Below are positions 1-8,453 of a stretch of 64,000 nt of DNA, piece by piece. The translations under genes were made by a program, and so were the position numbers. The stretch spans positions 1-64,000 of the forward strand of contig JAKOMQ010000018.1 of NCBI GenBank assembly GCA_022241605.1, written 5' to 3'. Position 1 is the stretch's first letter, and each line of letters begins with the position of its first letter. The notes under the pieces were generated by a model. That model was not told the origin of the DNA and did not search any database. It worked only from the letters and a program-made list of their open reading frames with translations. This DNA is from Aquimonas sp. GTDB lineage: Bacteria; Pseudomonadota; Gammaproteobacteria; Xanthomonadales; Xanthomonadaceae.

Positions 1-232
1 CCTCGATCTCGAGGTCTCGCTCGGCCAGCAGCTTCTTCAGGCGCGCGTTTTCCTGCTGCAACGTCCGCAGCTGTTTCACGTCGGCGGTCTCCAGCTTGCC
101 GTAGCGCTTGCGCCAGACGTACAGCGTCTGCTCGCTGATGCCGTGCTTCTTGGCAACCTCCGCAACCGGCGACTTGTCGGCCTCACGGAGGATCTTGACC
201 ATCTGCTCTTCGCTGAATCGGGACTTGCGCAT
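1..232 (-). CDS. IS3-family transposase OrfA, N-terminal part (runs off window)
   Basis: Translation from the ATG at 232 gives MRKSRFSEEQMVKILREA, then a helix-turn-helix stretch (VAEVAKKHGISEQTLYVWRK) and the start of a leucine-zipper-like coiled coil (QQENARLKKLLAERDLEIE). This is the classic OrfA layout of IS3 elements: a DNA-binding HTH_Tnp_1 domain followed by a zipper used in multimerisation. In this family the DDE catalytic part is made by orfB through -1 frameshifting; orfB would lie beyond base 1. The frame is open to the edge with no damage seen. Activity of the element cannot be judged. Confidence 0.88.
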   Translation of the reverse strand, partial: MRKSRFSEEQMVKILREADKSPVAEVAKKHGISEQTLYVWRKRYGKLETADVKQLRTLQQENARLKKLLAERDLEIE

Positions 233-301
233 GGGCTCCTCGCTGATGTCAGGAGCCATCCTCTCAACTTTCAACTGGTCCGAGAATCGCCGGGCAGGTC
301 A
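1..301 (-). mobile_element. IS3-family insertion sequence, one end (partial)
   Basis: Read on the minus strand, the outer end begins TGACCTGCCCGGCGATTCTC at 301, followed about 70 bases later by an OrfA-type transposase gene that runs off the window at base 1. A TGA-starting, GC-rich terminus next to orfA is typical of IS3-family elements. Only this end is visible, so the partner inverted repeat, orfB and any target duplication cannot be checked. Immediately outside base 301 lies a truncated copy of the dispersed repeat (302-467), so the element appears to have jumped into that repeat. Confidence 0.75.
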
Positions 302-467
302 CTCGGCCCACTGCTGACGCTGTTGGGCGCCCATAGCAGCGGCTTGCTACGCGAATTCCGCGGTCATTTGACCCGCCAGACTCCCTTGAATTCGCGCACC
401 GCGCTTTGCCACGAACGCCCAGAGACGCCCTCGCGACGGCGTCTGCGTTTTTTCACGCGCCCTGAGG
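302..467 (-). repeat. Dispersed inverted-end repeat, copy A (short form, truncated by IS3)
   Basis: On the minus strand from 467 the sequence starts CCTCAGGGCGCGTGAAAAAA and then matches copy B (4248-4430) almost base for base for about 120 bases, through a shared ...GCGCGAATTCAAGGGAGT... core. Past that the match continues more loosely to a CAGCAG stretch, and then stops at the IS3 end at 301, so the distal inverted end is missing. It lies just beyond the stop codon of the frameshifted lipoprotein gene. Confidence 0.8.
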
Positions 468-476
468 CTCGCGCGG

Positions 477-1455
477 TCAGCGGGCCAGCTTGAACTCCAG
501 GACGCGGCGGGCGCGCATCGCCTGTGCCGGCGGCGCAAAACGCCAGCGCTCCATGGCGCCACTGGCTTCGCGATCAAAGATGCCCTCCGGCTGCGAGCGC
601 AGCACCCGCACCTCGCTCACGCTGCCGTCCGCGTTGATGGTGAACTCCAGCTCCACCTCACCCTCGATGCGTCGACGCTCTGCCATGGGCGGGTAGCGCA
701 GCGCCGGCCGGAACACCACCTCGGGCAGCTGTGCGGCTGTCGCTGCAGCAGCCACCGGCGCCGCTGACGACACCGCTGTTGCGGGCGCTGTGGCTGCGGA
801 CTCGGAGGCGGCCGGCTGTCCTGCCGGGGCAGCGATCGCCGCCGGCGCGGGTGGCGTTGAGGGCGCCGGGACAATCGCTGTCGGCGCCACCTCGACACGC
901 GCCGGCGCTGTTGGGATCGGCGCCGCAGCTGTTGCAACCGGTGTGGCGGGCGGCGACGCTGGCGCCGTCTGGCGGGCTGCCGCCTGCGCCTGACTCGCGA
1001 GCAACACCTCCAGCCCGCGCTGCAGCCTCGGCAAGGAAGGCGCCTGCGGATCGGCTCGCTGGATCAGCGCCAAGGTTCGCGCCGCGTCCTCTGAATCTCC
1101 CGCAGCGGTTTGCTGTTCGACGTGCAGCACCGCAGGGCAGCAGGTCCGCCAGCGCGGTGCGGCTGATCGAGTTGGCGGGGTCCGCCTCGATCGCGGCGAG
1201 CAGCAGCTCGAAGGCGTTGTCGCCTGCGGGCAGGATCAGGCGCTGCTCTCGCAGCGCCTGATCGGCGCGGCGCGCGAGCTCGACAGCGCTGTCCGTCGCG
1301 GTGCCGGAGTGCTCGGCCGTCGCGATTTGCGCAGACTGCGCCGAAGCACCAGTGGCGGTGTCCTGGGTCGAATCCGGCCCGGAGCAGGCCGCCAGCGCAA
1401 AGCAGACGAAAAAGGGGGCTGCGCCGCGACGACGAAGCCGGCTCTGTGTGTGCAT
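477..1455 (-). pseudogene. TonB-C-domain lipoprotein, frameshifted
   Basis: The start at 1455 gives MHTQSRLRRRG...FALAACSG, a lipoprotein signal peptide with an LAAC lipobox. The frame then matches the intact neighbour at 1696-2646 (both share PAGDNAFEL) as far as ADLLPC near base 1133. There the frame breaks. The remainder is in another frame as VLHVEQQTAAGDSEDAARTL, matching VLHVEQRVLASDVDDARRVL of the neighbour, and ends with a TonB C-terminal-like domain (EGEVELEFTINADGSVSEVRVL) to the stop at 477. Comparison suggests one base lost about 1130-1135 (a GCG GTG reduced to GCGGTG-minus-one). The middle is Ala/Pro-rich. It may be a true pseudogene or a sequencing error; everything else in the gene is well preserved, which argues for a recent event. 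Confidence 0.75.
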
Positions 1456-1616
1456 GGAATTCCCCGATAGACCCTGCAGGGCGCAACGCCGCAGCAGACG
1501 GCCTGCAAGTCTAGGCTCGCGTGATTAAGCTTCCGCGACAGGAATTGCCTTGGAAGCGTGACCTGGCTTGCAGTCCATGCCGCGCGATCCGCAACGTTTC
1601 GCGCGGGCTGAGCTGA

Positions 1617-1682
1617 GAGCCCGTGAAACAAAAACCTGCCGAGCGGGGCCGACGCTACGGCCTTCGGATTTTCCGCACGCTC
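1617..1682. repeat. Dispersed repeat, copy C (66-bp remnant keeping both ends)
   Basis: The left end GAGCCCGTGAAACAAAAACC and the right end, read on the minus strand as GAGCGTGCGGAAAATCCGAA, are versions of the two inverted ends of the 338-bp copy D. Only about 30 bases lie between them, starting with a stretch like the first bases inside the other copies. It sits between the two lipoprotein genes. Confidence 0.55.
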
Positions 1683-1695
1683 CGAGCTGTTCGGC

Positions 1696-2646
1696 TCAGC
1701 GACCCATGGTGAACTCGATCGTCCTGCGGACACGGATGGCTTCGGGCACGGGCTCGTAGCTTGAGCGTCGGATGGCGTTGACGGCCTCACGGTCGAACAC
1801 GCCGCGTGGCCGCGCCGAAATCACGGAGATATCGGAAACCGAGCCGTCCGGATTGATCGTGAACTCCAGCGTGACTTCACCCTCCTGACCCTGCCTTGCC
1901 GCTTGCGACGGGTAGTTGGGCGCCGCCAGATTGACTGCGCGCGGGGTGATTGGCGCAGCCGGCTGAGGTGCAGGGGTAGCCACCGGTGCCGCGGCTGCCG
2001 GCGGAGGCGGAGGCGGTGTCACGGGCTGCGCGACCGGCGGCGGCTCGGGCTCAGGCTCAGGCTCGGGTGTAGGCGCGGGTGCTGGAGCCGGTGGTGGCGC
2101 GGCTGCAGCAGGCTGTGCGGGTGCCGACGGCGCCGCGGCAGCACGGGCAGCTTGCGCGGCCTGCGCTGCGCGCTCGGCCAGGACACGCCGCTCCACACGT
2201 TCGAGATCGCGCTCCAGTCGGTCGAGCGCGGGCGCTTCGGGCTGCGCGCGGCGCATCAGTTCCAACACCCGTCTGGCATCGTCGACATCGCTTGCAAGCA
2301 CGCGCTGTTCCACGTGCAGGACGGCGTAAGGGAACAGGTCGGTGATGGCATCGACAGCGCGCTGCAGACCGGGCTCGTTCTCCAGGGTTTCGATGAACAG
2401 CTCGAACGCGTTGTCTCCGGCAGGCGCGAAACTGCGCTGCGCGCGCAGGGCAGCCTCAGCCTGTTCAATGGTAGCGGTCGGCTTCGGCGTGGCCGGGGCC
2501 GAAGGCTCGGCCTCGATGGGCACCGCCGCGGCCGGTGTCCCTGCGCTGGGCGCGGCTGCCGGCGCCGGCGCGTCACCACCCCCGCAGGCAGAGAGCAGCA
2601 ACGCTCCACCCACGACCCAAAACGCGCGCCTGAAACACTGGTGCAT
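1696..2646 (-). CDS. Lipoprotein with TonB-like C-terminal domain
   Basis: The 316-residue product starts with a lipoprotein signal (ALLLSACGGG, Cys at about residue 21). A helical part of about 110 residues follows (QAEAALRAQRSFAPAGDNAFELFIETLENEPG...), then a long Ala/Pro/Glu-rich linker including PEPEPEPEPPP, and a C-terminal domain (EGEVTLEFTINPDGSVSDISVISARPRGVFDREAVNAIR) matching the TonB C-terminal fold. Unlike a true TonB it has a lipobox rather than a transmembrane anchor, so it is probably tethered to the outer or inner membrane and is not the energy transducer; that gene is at 17916. It is a tandem paralogue of the frameshifted gene at 477-1455. Function unknown; cell-envelope role inferred. 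Confidence 0.75.
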   Translation of the reverse strand: MHQCFRRAFWVVGGALLLSACGGGDAPAPAAAPSAGTPAAAVPIEAEPSAPATPKPTATIEQAEAALRAQRSFAPAGDNAFELFIETLENEPGLQRAVDAITDLFPYAVLHVEQRVLASDVDDARRVLELMRRAQPEAPALDRLERDLERVERRVLAERAAQAAQAARAAAAPSAPAQPAAAAPPPAPAPAPTPEPEPEPEPPPVAQPVTPPPPPPAAAAPVATPAPQPAAPITPRAVNLAAPNYPSQAARQGQEGEVTLEFTINPDGSVSDISVISARPRGVFDREAVNAIRRSSYEPVPEAIRVRRTIEFTMGR

Positions 2647-2807
2647 GGTTATCTCATCCCCCTGTCGACCGGTTCCCCCACCGGCCTATGTCTCAGTGTT
2701 GCCACAGCCATGGTGCTTTGCGCAAGAGCAGAGGCCCTTGCAGACGCATAAGTTCACTCAATCGGCGAACAGCTACCGAGTCGTTGCGCGAAGGGTGTGC
2801 TGCAGTT

Positions 2808-4166
2808 CTACTTTCCGATGCAGAAGCTGCCGAAGATGCGCCCAAGCAGGTCATCTGCAGTGAGGCGTCCAGTAATCTCGCCCAGCGCGTCCTGCGCGGC
2901 ACGCAGGTCTTCGGCGGCGAGTTCGCCGCTGCCTTCGGCGAGGCGTGCGGTGGCGGCTTCGAGCTGGGTGTTGGCCCTCTGCAGGGCTTCGACGTGGCGG
3001 GCGCGGGCGCTGACGGCTCCTTCCGCGGCTTCACCGAGGCCGGCGGCCTGCTTGAGTGCGTCGCGCAGGGCGTCGAGGCCGAGGCCTGCGCGCGCGGACA
3101 GCCACAGGTGCAGACCGTCCTCGCGCCGCTCAGTGCTGGCTGTGGCCCCCGCCAACTCACACTTGTTGTGTAGCCAGAACACCTGCGGCAGGCCTTTCAA
3201 CTCCTCGCGCAGGGCGGGAATCTGCGCCGATTCCGATCCGGATTCGACGACTGCGAGCGCGAGGTCCGCGCGCGCGAATTCGGCGCGCGCTCGACGCATC
3301 CCCTCGGCTTCGACGACATCGGCACCCTCGCGCAAGCCGGCGGTGTCAACCAGGGTCAGCTCGATGCCGTCGATCTGCACCGATTCGCGCAGCAGGTCGC
3401 GGGTGGTGCCGGCGATGTCGGTGACGATGGCGCGCTCGGTGCCGGCCAGCGCATTCAGCAGGGAGCTCTTGCCGACGTTCGGCGGCCCGGCGATCACCAC
3501 GTGCAGGCCATCGCGCAAGCGCTGACCGCGACGGGCTTCGTGCAGCAGGGACTGCATGAGCGCGCTGACCTGGTGCAGGCGTGACTTGAGCTCGGGGCCG
3601 GCAAGGAAGTCGATCTCCTCCTCGGGGAAGTCGATCGCTGCTTCGACGTAGATGCGCAGCGCGGTGAGTGCCTCGGTGAGCGCGTGTACCCGGCGGCTGA
3701 ACTCGCCGTCCAGCGCGCGCCGTGCGGCGCGCGCCGCGGCTTCCGACGAAGCGTGGATCAGATCGGCTACGGCCTCGGCCTGGGCCAGATCCAAGCGCCC
3801 ATTGAGAAACGCGCGCTCCGTGAACTCGCCGGGCCGGGCTGGCCGTGCGCCGAGTCCAAAGCAGCGCGCCAGCAGCAAGCGCAGCAGGGCAGGGCTGCCG
3901 TGCGCCTGCAGCTCGACCACGTCCTCGCCGGTGTAGGAGGCCGGTGCGGGGAAGTAGATCAGCAGGCCGTCATCGATGACTTCGGCGTCGGCTGCGCGAA
4001 AACGCAGGTAGTGCGCGCGGCGTGGCTTGGGGTCGATGCCGCCGATCGCGCGCGCGATATCGAACGCGCCGGTTCCGGAGATTCGAACTATGCCCACGCC
4101 GGCTGGGCCGGCCGCCGTCGCGATGGCGGCAATCGGTTCGCGCTGACGGGGTGAATCCGACTGCAT
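2808..4166 (-). CDS. mnmE: tRNA uridine-5-carboxymethylaminomethyl(34) synthesis GTPase MnmE
   Basis: MnmE, with MnmG, installs the cmnm5 modification on wobble U34 of certain tRNAs, in the cytoplasm. The 452-residue protein has the N-terminal folate-binding domain (EPIAAIATAAGPAGVGIVRISG), a helical region, an inserted G domain with P-loop GPPNVGKS (about 227-234), DIAGTTRD and DTAG (274-277), and the invariant C-terminal CIGK whose Cys is catalytic. The start at 4166 is preferred over a longer frame to 4214 because it is preceded by CCGGAGG nine bases upstream and aligns with the family N-terminus. Gene order yidC-mnmE is the usual one. A repeat element (4248-4430) occupies the gap to yidC. 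Confidence 0.97.
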   Translation of the reverse strand: MQSDSPRQREPIAAIATAAGPAGVGIVRISGTGAFDIARAIGGIDPKPRRAHYLRFRAADAEVIDDGLLIYFPAPASYTGEDVVELQAHGSPALLRLLLARCFGLGARPARPGEFTERAFLNGRLDLAQAEAVADLIHASSEAAARAARRALDGEFSRRVHALTEALTALRIYVEAAIDFPEEEIDFLAGPELKSRLHQVSALMQSLLHEARRGQRLRDGLHVVIAGPPNVGKSSLLNALAGTERAIVTDIAGTTRDLLRESVQIDGIELTLVDTAGLREGADVVEAEGMRRARAEFARADLALAVVESGSESAQIPALREELKGLPQVFWLHNKCELAGATASTERREDGLHLWLSARAGLGLDALRDALKQAAGLGEAAEGAVSARARHVEALQRANTQLEAATARLAEGSGELAAEDLRAAQDALGEITGRLTADDLLGRIFGSFCIGK

Positions 4167-4247
4167 TGCAGGCCTCCGGTGCGAGGATTGGGAAGCGGCC
4201 GTCCCGATGCGCAACCCGGTTCAGCCGCTCTATCCTGATTCCCGCCG

Positions 4248-4430
4248 CCTCAGAGCGTGTGAAAAACCCAGATGCCGTCGCGAGGGCGTCGCTGGGCGTT
4301 CGTGGCAAGGCGCGCTGCGCGAATTCAAGGGAGTTTGGCGGGCCAAATGACCGCAGGATTCGCGTAGCGCGCCGCGGCCACGGGCTTTCAGCGGCGGCCC
4401 CAGCAGGCGGATGGTTCTCAGAGGCTCTCA
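4248..4430 (+). repeat. Dispersed repeat, copy B (short form)
   Basis: The proximal end CCTCAGAGCGTGTGAAAAAC and the next 115 bases match copy A in inverted orientation. The distal part (GCAGGCGGATGGTTCTCAG, then GGCTCTCAG) aligns with the distal end of copy D (GCAGGCGGGTGGTTTTTTCA, then TGCTCTCG). The element fills most of the yidC-mnmE gap, and its distal end appears to provide the last bases of the yidC stop codon at 4428-4430. Confidence 0.78.
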
Positions 4431-6110
4431 GACGCCCTTGGCAGCCAGGGCCTTTTCGTGGCGCTGCATGATGAGCCACTGCTGGGCGAGACCAAGCAGG
4501 CCGTTGGTGGCCCAGTACAGCACGAGGCCGGCCGGGAAGAAGGCGAACAGCACGCCGAACACGATCGGCATGATCTGCAGGATGCGCTTCTGCACGGGAT
4601 CCATGCCGGGGGTGGGCGAGAGCTTCTGGGTGGCCCACATGGTCACCAGGTTGACCAGCGGCAGGATGAAGTAGGGATCCGGTGCGGTGAGGTTTTCGAT
4701 CCACAGAATCCAGGGGGCGTGGCGCAGCTCGACCGCTTCGATCAACACCCAGTAGAGCGAGATGAAGATGGGGATCTGGATCAGGATGGGCAGACAGCCG
4801 CCCATGGGATTGATCTTCTCTTTCTTGTAGAGCTCCATCATCGCGGTCTGGAACTTTTGGCGATCGTCGCCGTAGCGCTCCTTGAGCGACTCGATGCGCG
4901 GCTGCACGGCGCGCATTTTGGCGAAGCTCCGGTACTGCGCTTCACTGAGCTTGAAGAACACCGCCTTGATGATCACCACGAGCAGGACGATGGCCCAGCC
5001 CCAGTTGCCGGTGATGTCGTGCAGCACGCCAAGCAGCCAGGCCATGGGCTGCGAGATGATGGTGAAGATGCCGTAGTCGAGAGTCAGCTTGAGTCCCGGC
5101 GCGATGGATTCCAACTCGCCCTGCAGCTTCGGCCCCACGTACAGGCGGGCACTTGTCTGGGCGATCCCGCCGGCCTCCACCGAGATGCCGGGGCCGAGCG
5201 TGCGGATGCGTTGGCGGCCGCCATCCTCAGTGCCGGTGGAAAAGCGATGTTCCTCGCCGGGGTTGGGAATCCAGGCAGCGAAGAAATAGTGTTGAAGCAT
5301 GGCAACCCAGCCATCGGCGGTCACCAGGTCGAGCGTCTTGTCGCGGAAGTCGCTGAACTTGCGCTTGTCGAATTTGCTTTGCGGGCTGTACCAGGCGGCG
5401 CCGACGAAGCTGTAGGCGGCGGGATTGGTGAAGGCGCTGCCGGGCAGCGCGGGCGGCTGCACCCGCACCAGCTGTCGGTAGGGCTGCAGCGTCACCGCGC
5501 TTGCGGCGCCATTCTCGAAGCTGTCGACAACCTCAACCACGTAGCTGCCTCGGGTCAGGCGGAACGTGCGGATCAGGCGGCTGCCGTCTTCCCCGACCCA
5601 GGTGAGCGGCACTTCGATCACCTCAGCGCCTTCGGCCAGGATGAACTCCGAAGATTCGGCTTCGAAACTGCTCAGGTGATTGGGCAGGCCGGCGCGATCG
5701 CCGGTGAACCCGCTCTGCGCCACGAAGAAGGTGCGCGCATCGGTATCGAGCAGACGGACCGGCGGCGACGCGGGATCCGGCTGCTGGCGATAGCCGAGCA
5801 GGTCCGCGCTGATCAGGCTGCCGCCCTGGGTATCGATCTGCAGCTCCAGACGATCGCTGCGAACGCTGACGCGGCGGCGCGGCTGGGTTGTCTCGAGCAG
5901 GCCTGGGCTGGGCGCGGGCACGCTGCCAAGGCCGGCCTGGAACTCGGGCACGCTGCCATCGGCAGCCAGAGGCGTCCCGGCTTCTGGAACGCTCTGCGCA
6001 GAGACGGGGGCCTGGGCTTGCGGGCGGCTGAACTGCTGCTGCCAAGCGTCCCAGATCAGGTAGGCGATCAGGATCCAGGCAATAAGGAGGAAGGTGCGGG
6101 CTTGATTCAT
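4428..6110 (-). CDS. yidC: Membrane protein insertase YidC
   Basis: YidC inserts and folds inner-membrane proteins, alone or with SecYEG. The 560-residue product has the N-terminal TM helix (FLLIAWILIAYLIWDAWQQQF), a large periplasmic domain (about 60-340), and the conserved membrane core with WGWAIVLLVVIIKAVFF, KMRAVQPRIESLKERYGDD, MGGCLPILIQIPIFISLYWVL and a C-terminal hairpin ending VLYWATNGLLGLAQQWLI. Length and order fit the long Gram-negative type. The ATG at 6110 overlaps the rnpA stop as ATGA, indicating translational coupling. The small yidD gene usually found between rnpA and yidC is absent. Confidence 0.98.
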   Translation of the reverse strand: MNQARTFLLIAWILIAYLIWDAWQQQFSRPQAQAPVSAQSVPEAGTPLAADGSVPEFQAGLGSVPAPSPGLLETTQPRRRVSVRSDRLELQIDTQGGSLISADLLGYRQQPDPASPPVRLLDTDARTFFVAQSGFTGDRAGLPNHLSSFEAESSEFILAEGAEVIEVPLTWVGEDGSRLIRTFRLTRGSYVVEVVDSFENGAASAVTLQPYRQLVRVQPPALPGSAFTNPAAYSFVGAAWYSPQSKFDKRKFSDFRDKTLDLVTADGWVAMLQHYFFAAWIPNPGEEHRFSTGTEDGGRQRIRTLGPGISVEAGGIAQTSARLYVGPKLQGELESIAPGLKLTLDYGIFTIISQPMAWLLGVLHDITGNWGWAIVLLVVIIKAVFFKLSEAQYRSFAKMRAVQPRIESLKERYGDDRQKFQTAMMELYKKEKINPMGGCLPILIQIPIFISLYWVLIEAVELRHAPWILWIENLTAPDPYFILPLVNLVTMWATQKLSPTPGMDPVQKRILQIMPIVFGVLFAFFPAGLVLYWATNGLLGLAQQWLIMQRHEKALAAKGV

Positions 6111-6616
6111 TCGGACGCTCGGTCGGCGCCGGACCGCTGTGAGGCGGCCGCGCTCGAGGGGGAAGGAGGGGGCTCCGGGGCTGGGGCATCTGGCGCCCGC
6201 GAATCGGTCCCGGACGTTTGCGGCATTGTGCCCTGCGGGCCCGGGGCCTTCAACGCAAGCAGGCGTCGCTGCAGTTTCTGCAGATCCGCACGCAGGGCCT
6301 CGTTCGTGGCGACGGCCGCCTCGGGCCGTGCCATCAGCACGTAATCACCGGCAGGGAGTTGGTGCCTGCAGTGGCGGAACCAGTCGCGTGCGATGCGCTT
6401 GAGGCGGTTGCGCACGACTGCGCGCTTGTCGACTTTTCGAGAAATCGCGAAACCCAGCCGGGCCCGGCCCGGTGGAAGGATCGGACGTACGACGCACCGG
6501 TAGAGCTGGGCACCGAAACGCTGCCCCTGCTGGAAGCAGCCCGCGAATTCCGCTGGCGTGTGGAGCCGGGCACTCGGTGGGTAGTCCGCCGGGCGAGGGA
6601 GCGCTGGATCAGGCAT
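6107..6616 (-). CDS. rnpA: Ribonuclease P protein component
   Basis: This is the protein cofactor of RNase P, which matures tRNA 5' ends. From the ATG at 6616 the product is 169 residues. The core holds LHTPAEFAGCFQQGQRF, RARLGFAISRKVDKRAVVRNRLKR (the basic RNR signature, about 52-74) and DYVLMARPEA. Residues from about 124 on form a Pro/Ala/Ser-rich tail (APDAPAPEPPPSPSSAAA) not part of the usual 110-130-residue family fold. The tail ends in a four-base overlap with yidC where yidD would normally sit, so it may have arisen by extension into that space. A longer frame to a GTG at 6661 exists but overlaps the rpmH terminator region less plausibly. Confidence 0.93.
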   Translation of the reverse strand: MPDPALPRPADYPPSARLHTPAEFAGCFQQGQRFGAQLYRCVVRPILPPGRARLGFAISRKVDKRAVVRNRLKRIARDWFRHCRHQLPAGDYVLMARPEAAVATNEALRADLQKLQRRLLALKAPGPQGTMPQTSGTDSRAPDAPAPEPPPSPSSAAASQRSGADRASE

Positions 6617-6677
6617 GGTCTCGGCTCGGCTACGGACGCATTGCACCGGTGCAGACGGCACGCCCGTATCCGGCAGT

Positions 6678-6714
6678 CAAAAACACACAAGCCCGGCGGT
6701 GCCGGGCCTGTGTA
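6678..6714 (-). terminator. Rho-independent terminator/attenuator after rpmH
   Basis: On the minus strand ACACAGGCCCGGCACC pairs with GCCGGGCTTGTGT (seven G-C pairs extended by ACACA/TGTGT) and is followed directly by a run of five T. It lies downstream of rpmH and before rnpA, so it should cut rpmH expression from the lower rnpA-yidC-mnmE level. Confidence 0.8.
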
Positions 6715-6775
6715 TGCATTTGGATACCGCTGCGCTGGAGAGAGCGCCCGTAGGCTCCTCGCCAGCGCTGCCCGC

Positions 6776-6910
6776 TTACGGGCAGAGGCGCTTACGGCCC
6801 TTGGCGCGGCGGGCCGACAGGATCTTGCGGCCGTCGGCGGTCTTCATGCGGGCGCGGAAACCGTGGGTACGGGCGCGCTTGAGGTTGCTTGGCTGGAAGG
6901 TGCGCTTCAT
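6776..6910 (-). CDS. rpmH: 50S ribosomal protein L34
   Basis: The 44-codon product [20 protein letters not shown]... ends GRKRLCP and is a textbook L34, a very basic small protein of the large ribosomal subunit. It starts at the ATG at 6910 and stops with TAA at 6776. It is first in the rpmH-rnpA-yidC-mnmE transcription unit and diverges from dnaA, the standard origin-region layout. A strong promoter (6948-6977) precedes it and a terminator follows. Confidence 0.97.
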   Translation of the reverse strand: MKRTFQPSNLKRARTHGFRARMKTADGRKILSARRAKGRKRLCP

Positions 6911-6947
6911 GGCAGCGGCCTTTCGGTAATGTTGACAAAGACTGCCG

Positions 6948-6977
6948 AGCATATCGACGCCGTGGCGTGGCTGTCAA
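6948..6977 (-). promoter_or_regulatory. Sigma-70-like promoter of rpmH
   Basis: On the minus strand there is a perfect -35 TTGACA (6977-6972), an 18-base spacer and a -10 TATGCT (6953-6948), with the rpmH ATG 38 bases past the -10. Confidence 0.75.
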
Positions 6978-7124
6978 GCCGACCGCGGTTGGCAGTGCAA
7001 ATCCGCGGGCGTATGCTGGCCGGCCGGCCTCGATACCCCGGCGCCGGCTGCATTGGGTTCGCTGCGGGCCCGATACGGCGGTCGTCGCTCCCTCCCCCCT
7101 GCTTCACTCCCCTGCGGATTTCGA

Positions 7125-8453
7125 ATGTCACCCTGGTTGCGCTGCCTGGAACGTCTCGAAGCCGAACTTCCGGCCGAGCTGTATTACACCTGGATCAAAC
7201 CGCTGCATGCTCAGGCTCGCGAGGGCGGGGTGGTGCTGCTTGCGCCCAACACGTTTCTGGTGGACACGGTGCGCGAGGAGTACCTGCAGCGCATCACCGA
7301 GCTGCTTCGCCACTACAGCGAAGACGCTGCGCTGGATGTGGTGCTGGAGGTGGGCACGCCGGCGTCGGCGCGTGCACCCTCGGCCAAGCCTGCGGCCGCG
7401 CGTGCGCGCAGCGAAACACCGCTGGCTGCGCTGCACAGCAATTTGGATCCGCTATACACCTTCGACAACTTCATCGAAGGCAGTTCGAACCAGCTTGGCC
7501 GCGCCGCTGCGATGCAGGTGGCGAAGGAGCCCGGCAAGGCCTACAACCCTCTGCTGCTGTATGGCGGCACCGGCTTGGGCAAGACCCACCTGATGCACGC
7601 CGCAGGCAACTACATGCTGGCGCAGAACCCGGGCATGCGCGTGCTCTACCTGCGCTCCGAGCAGTTTTTCGCGGCGATGGTCAAGGCGCTGGCCAACAAG
7701 GCGATGGAGCAGTTCAAGCGCCAGTTCCACTCGGTGCACGCCTTGCTGATCGACGATATCCAGTTCTTCGCGGGCAAGGACCGGACGCAGGAGGAATTTT
7801 TCCACACCTTCAACGCGCTGTTCGAGCTCAAGCAGCAGATCATCCTCACATGCGACCGCTACCCCAAGGAAGTCGACAACCTCGAACCGAGGCTGAAGTC
7901 GCGCCTCGGCTGGGGCTTGTCTGTCGCCATCGAGCCCCCGGACTTCGAGACCCGGGCAGCCATCCTGCTCGCCAAGGCAGCGCAGAAGGGCGTGCAGCTG
8001 CCGGAGAACGTGGCGTTCCTGATTGCACGGCGTATGCGTTCGAACGTGCGAGACCTGGAAGGAGCGCTCAATACGCTCGCAGCGCGCGCGAATTTCATGG
8101 GGCGGGCGATCACCGAGGAGTTCGCGCAGGAAGCCCTGCGCGACCTGCTTCGCGCCCAGCAGGCCGTGATTTCCCTCGGCAACATCCAGAAAGTGGTGGC
8201 TGATTACTTCCAGCTGCGCGTATCCGACCTGTTGTCCAAGCGCCGCACCCGCTCACTGGCGCGGCCGCGGCAGATGGCGATGGCCCTGGCCAAGGAACTG
8301 ACCGAACACAGCCTGCCGGAGATTGGTGACGCCTTTGGCGGTCGCGACCACACCACCGTGATGCACGCCTGCAAGGTCGTACGGGTGTTGGTGGGCGACG
8401 ATCCGAAAGCCAGAGAGGACTGGGACAAGCTGTTGCGGCGATTGACGGAGTAG
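7125..8453 (+). CDS. dnaA: Chromosomal replication initiator DnaA
   Basis: DnaA binds TTATCCACA boxes, melts oriC and loads the helicase. The 442-residue protein has domain I ([15 protein letters not shown]...), a short Ala-rich domain II (about 80-100), an AAA+ domain with Walker [10 protein letters not shown] (147-155) and Walker B LLIDD (207-211), and domain IV with the DnaA signature [13 protein letters not shown] near the C-terminus. The ATG at 7125 matches the family N-terminus of Xanthomonas-type DnaA; no clear Shine-Dalgarno precedes it. Frames extending upstream to 7053 are not expected to be coding. It heads dnaA-dnaN-recF-gyrB. Confidence 0.98.
   Translation: MSPWLRCLERLEAELPAELYYTWIKPLHAQAREGGVVLLAPNTFLVDTVREEYLQRITELLRHYSEDAALDVVLEVGTPASARAPSAKPAAARARSETPLAALHSNLDPLYTFDNFIEGSSNQLGRAAAMQVAKEPGKAYNPLLLYGGTGLGKTHLMHAAGNYMLAQNPGMRVLYLRSEQFFAAMVKALANKAMEQFKRQFHSVHALLIDDIQFFAGKDRTQEEFFHTFNALFELKQQIILTCDRYPKEVDNLEPRLKSRLGWGLSVAIEPPDFETRAAILLAKAAQKGVQLPENVAFLIARRMRSNVRDLEGALNTLAARANFMGRAITEEFAQEALRDLLRAQQAVISLGNIQKVVADYFQLRVSDLLSKRRTRSLARPRQMAMALAKELTEHSLPEIGDAFGGRDHTTVMHACKVVRVLVGDDPKAREDWDKLLRRLTE

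Noticed and set aside
4458-6344. 628-codon plus-strand frame opposite yidC and rnpA
   Set aside because: Antisense to well-conserved genes, with no recognisable motif and a His/Gln/Ala-rich composition.
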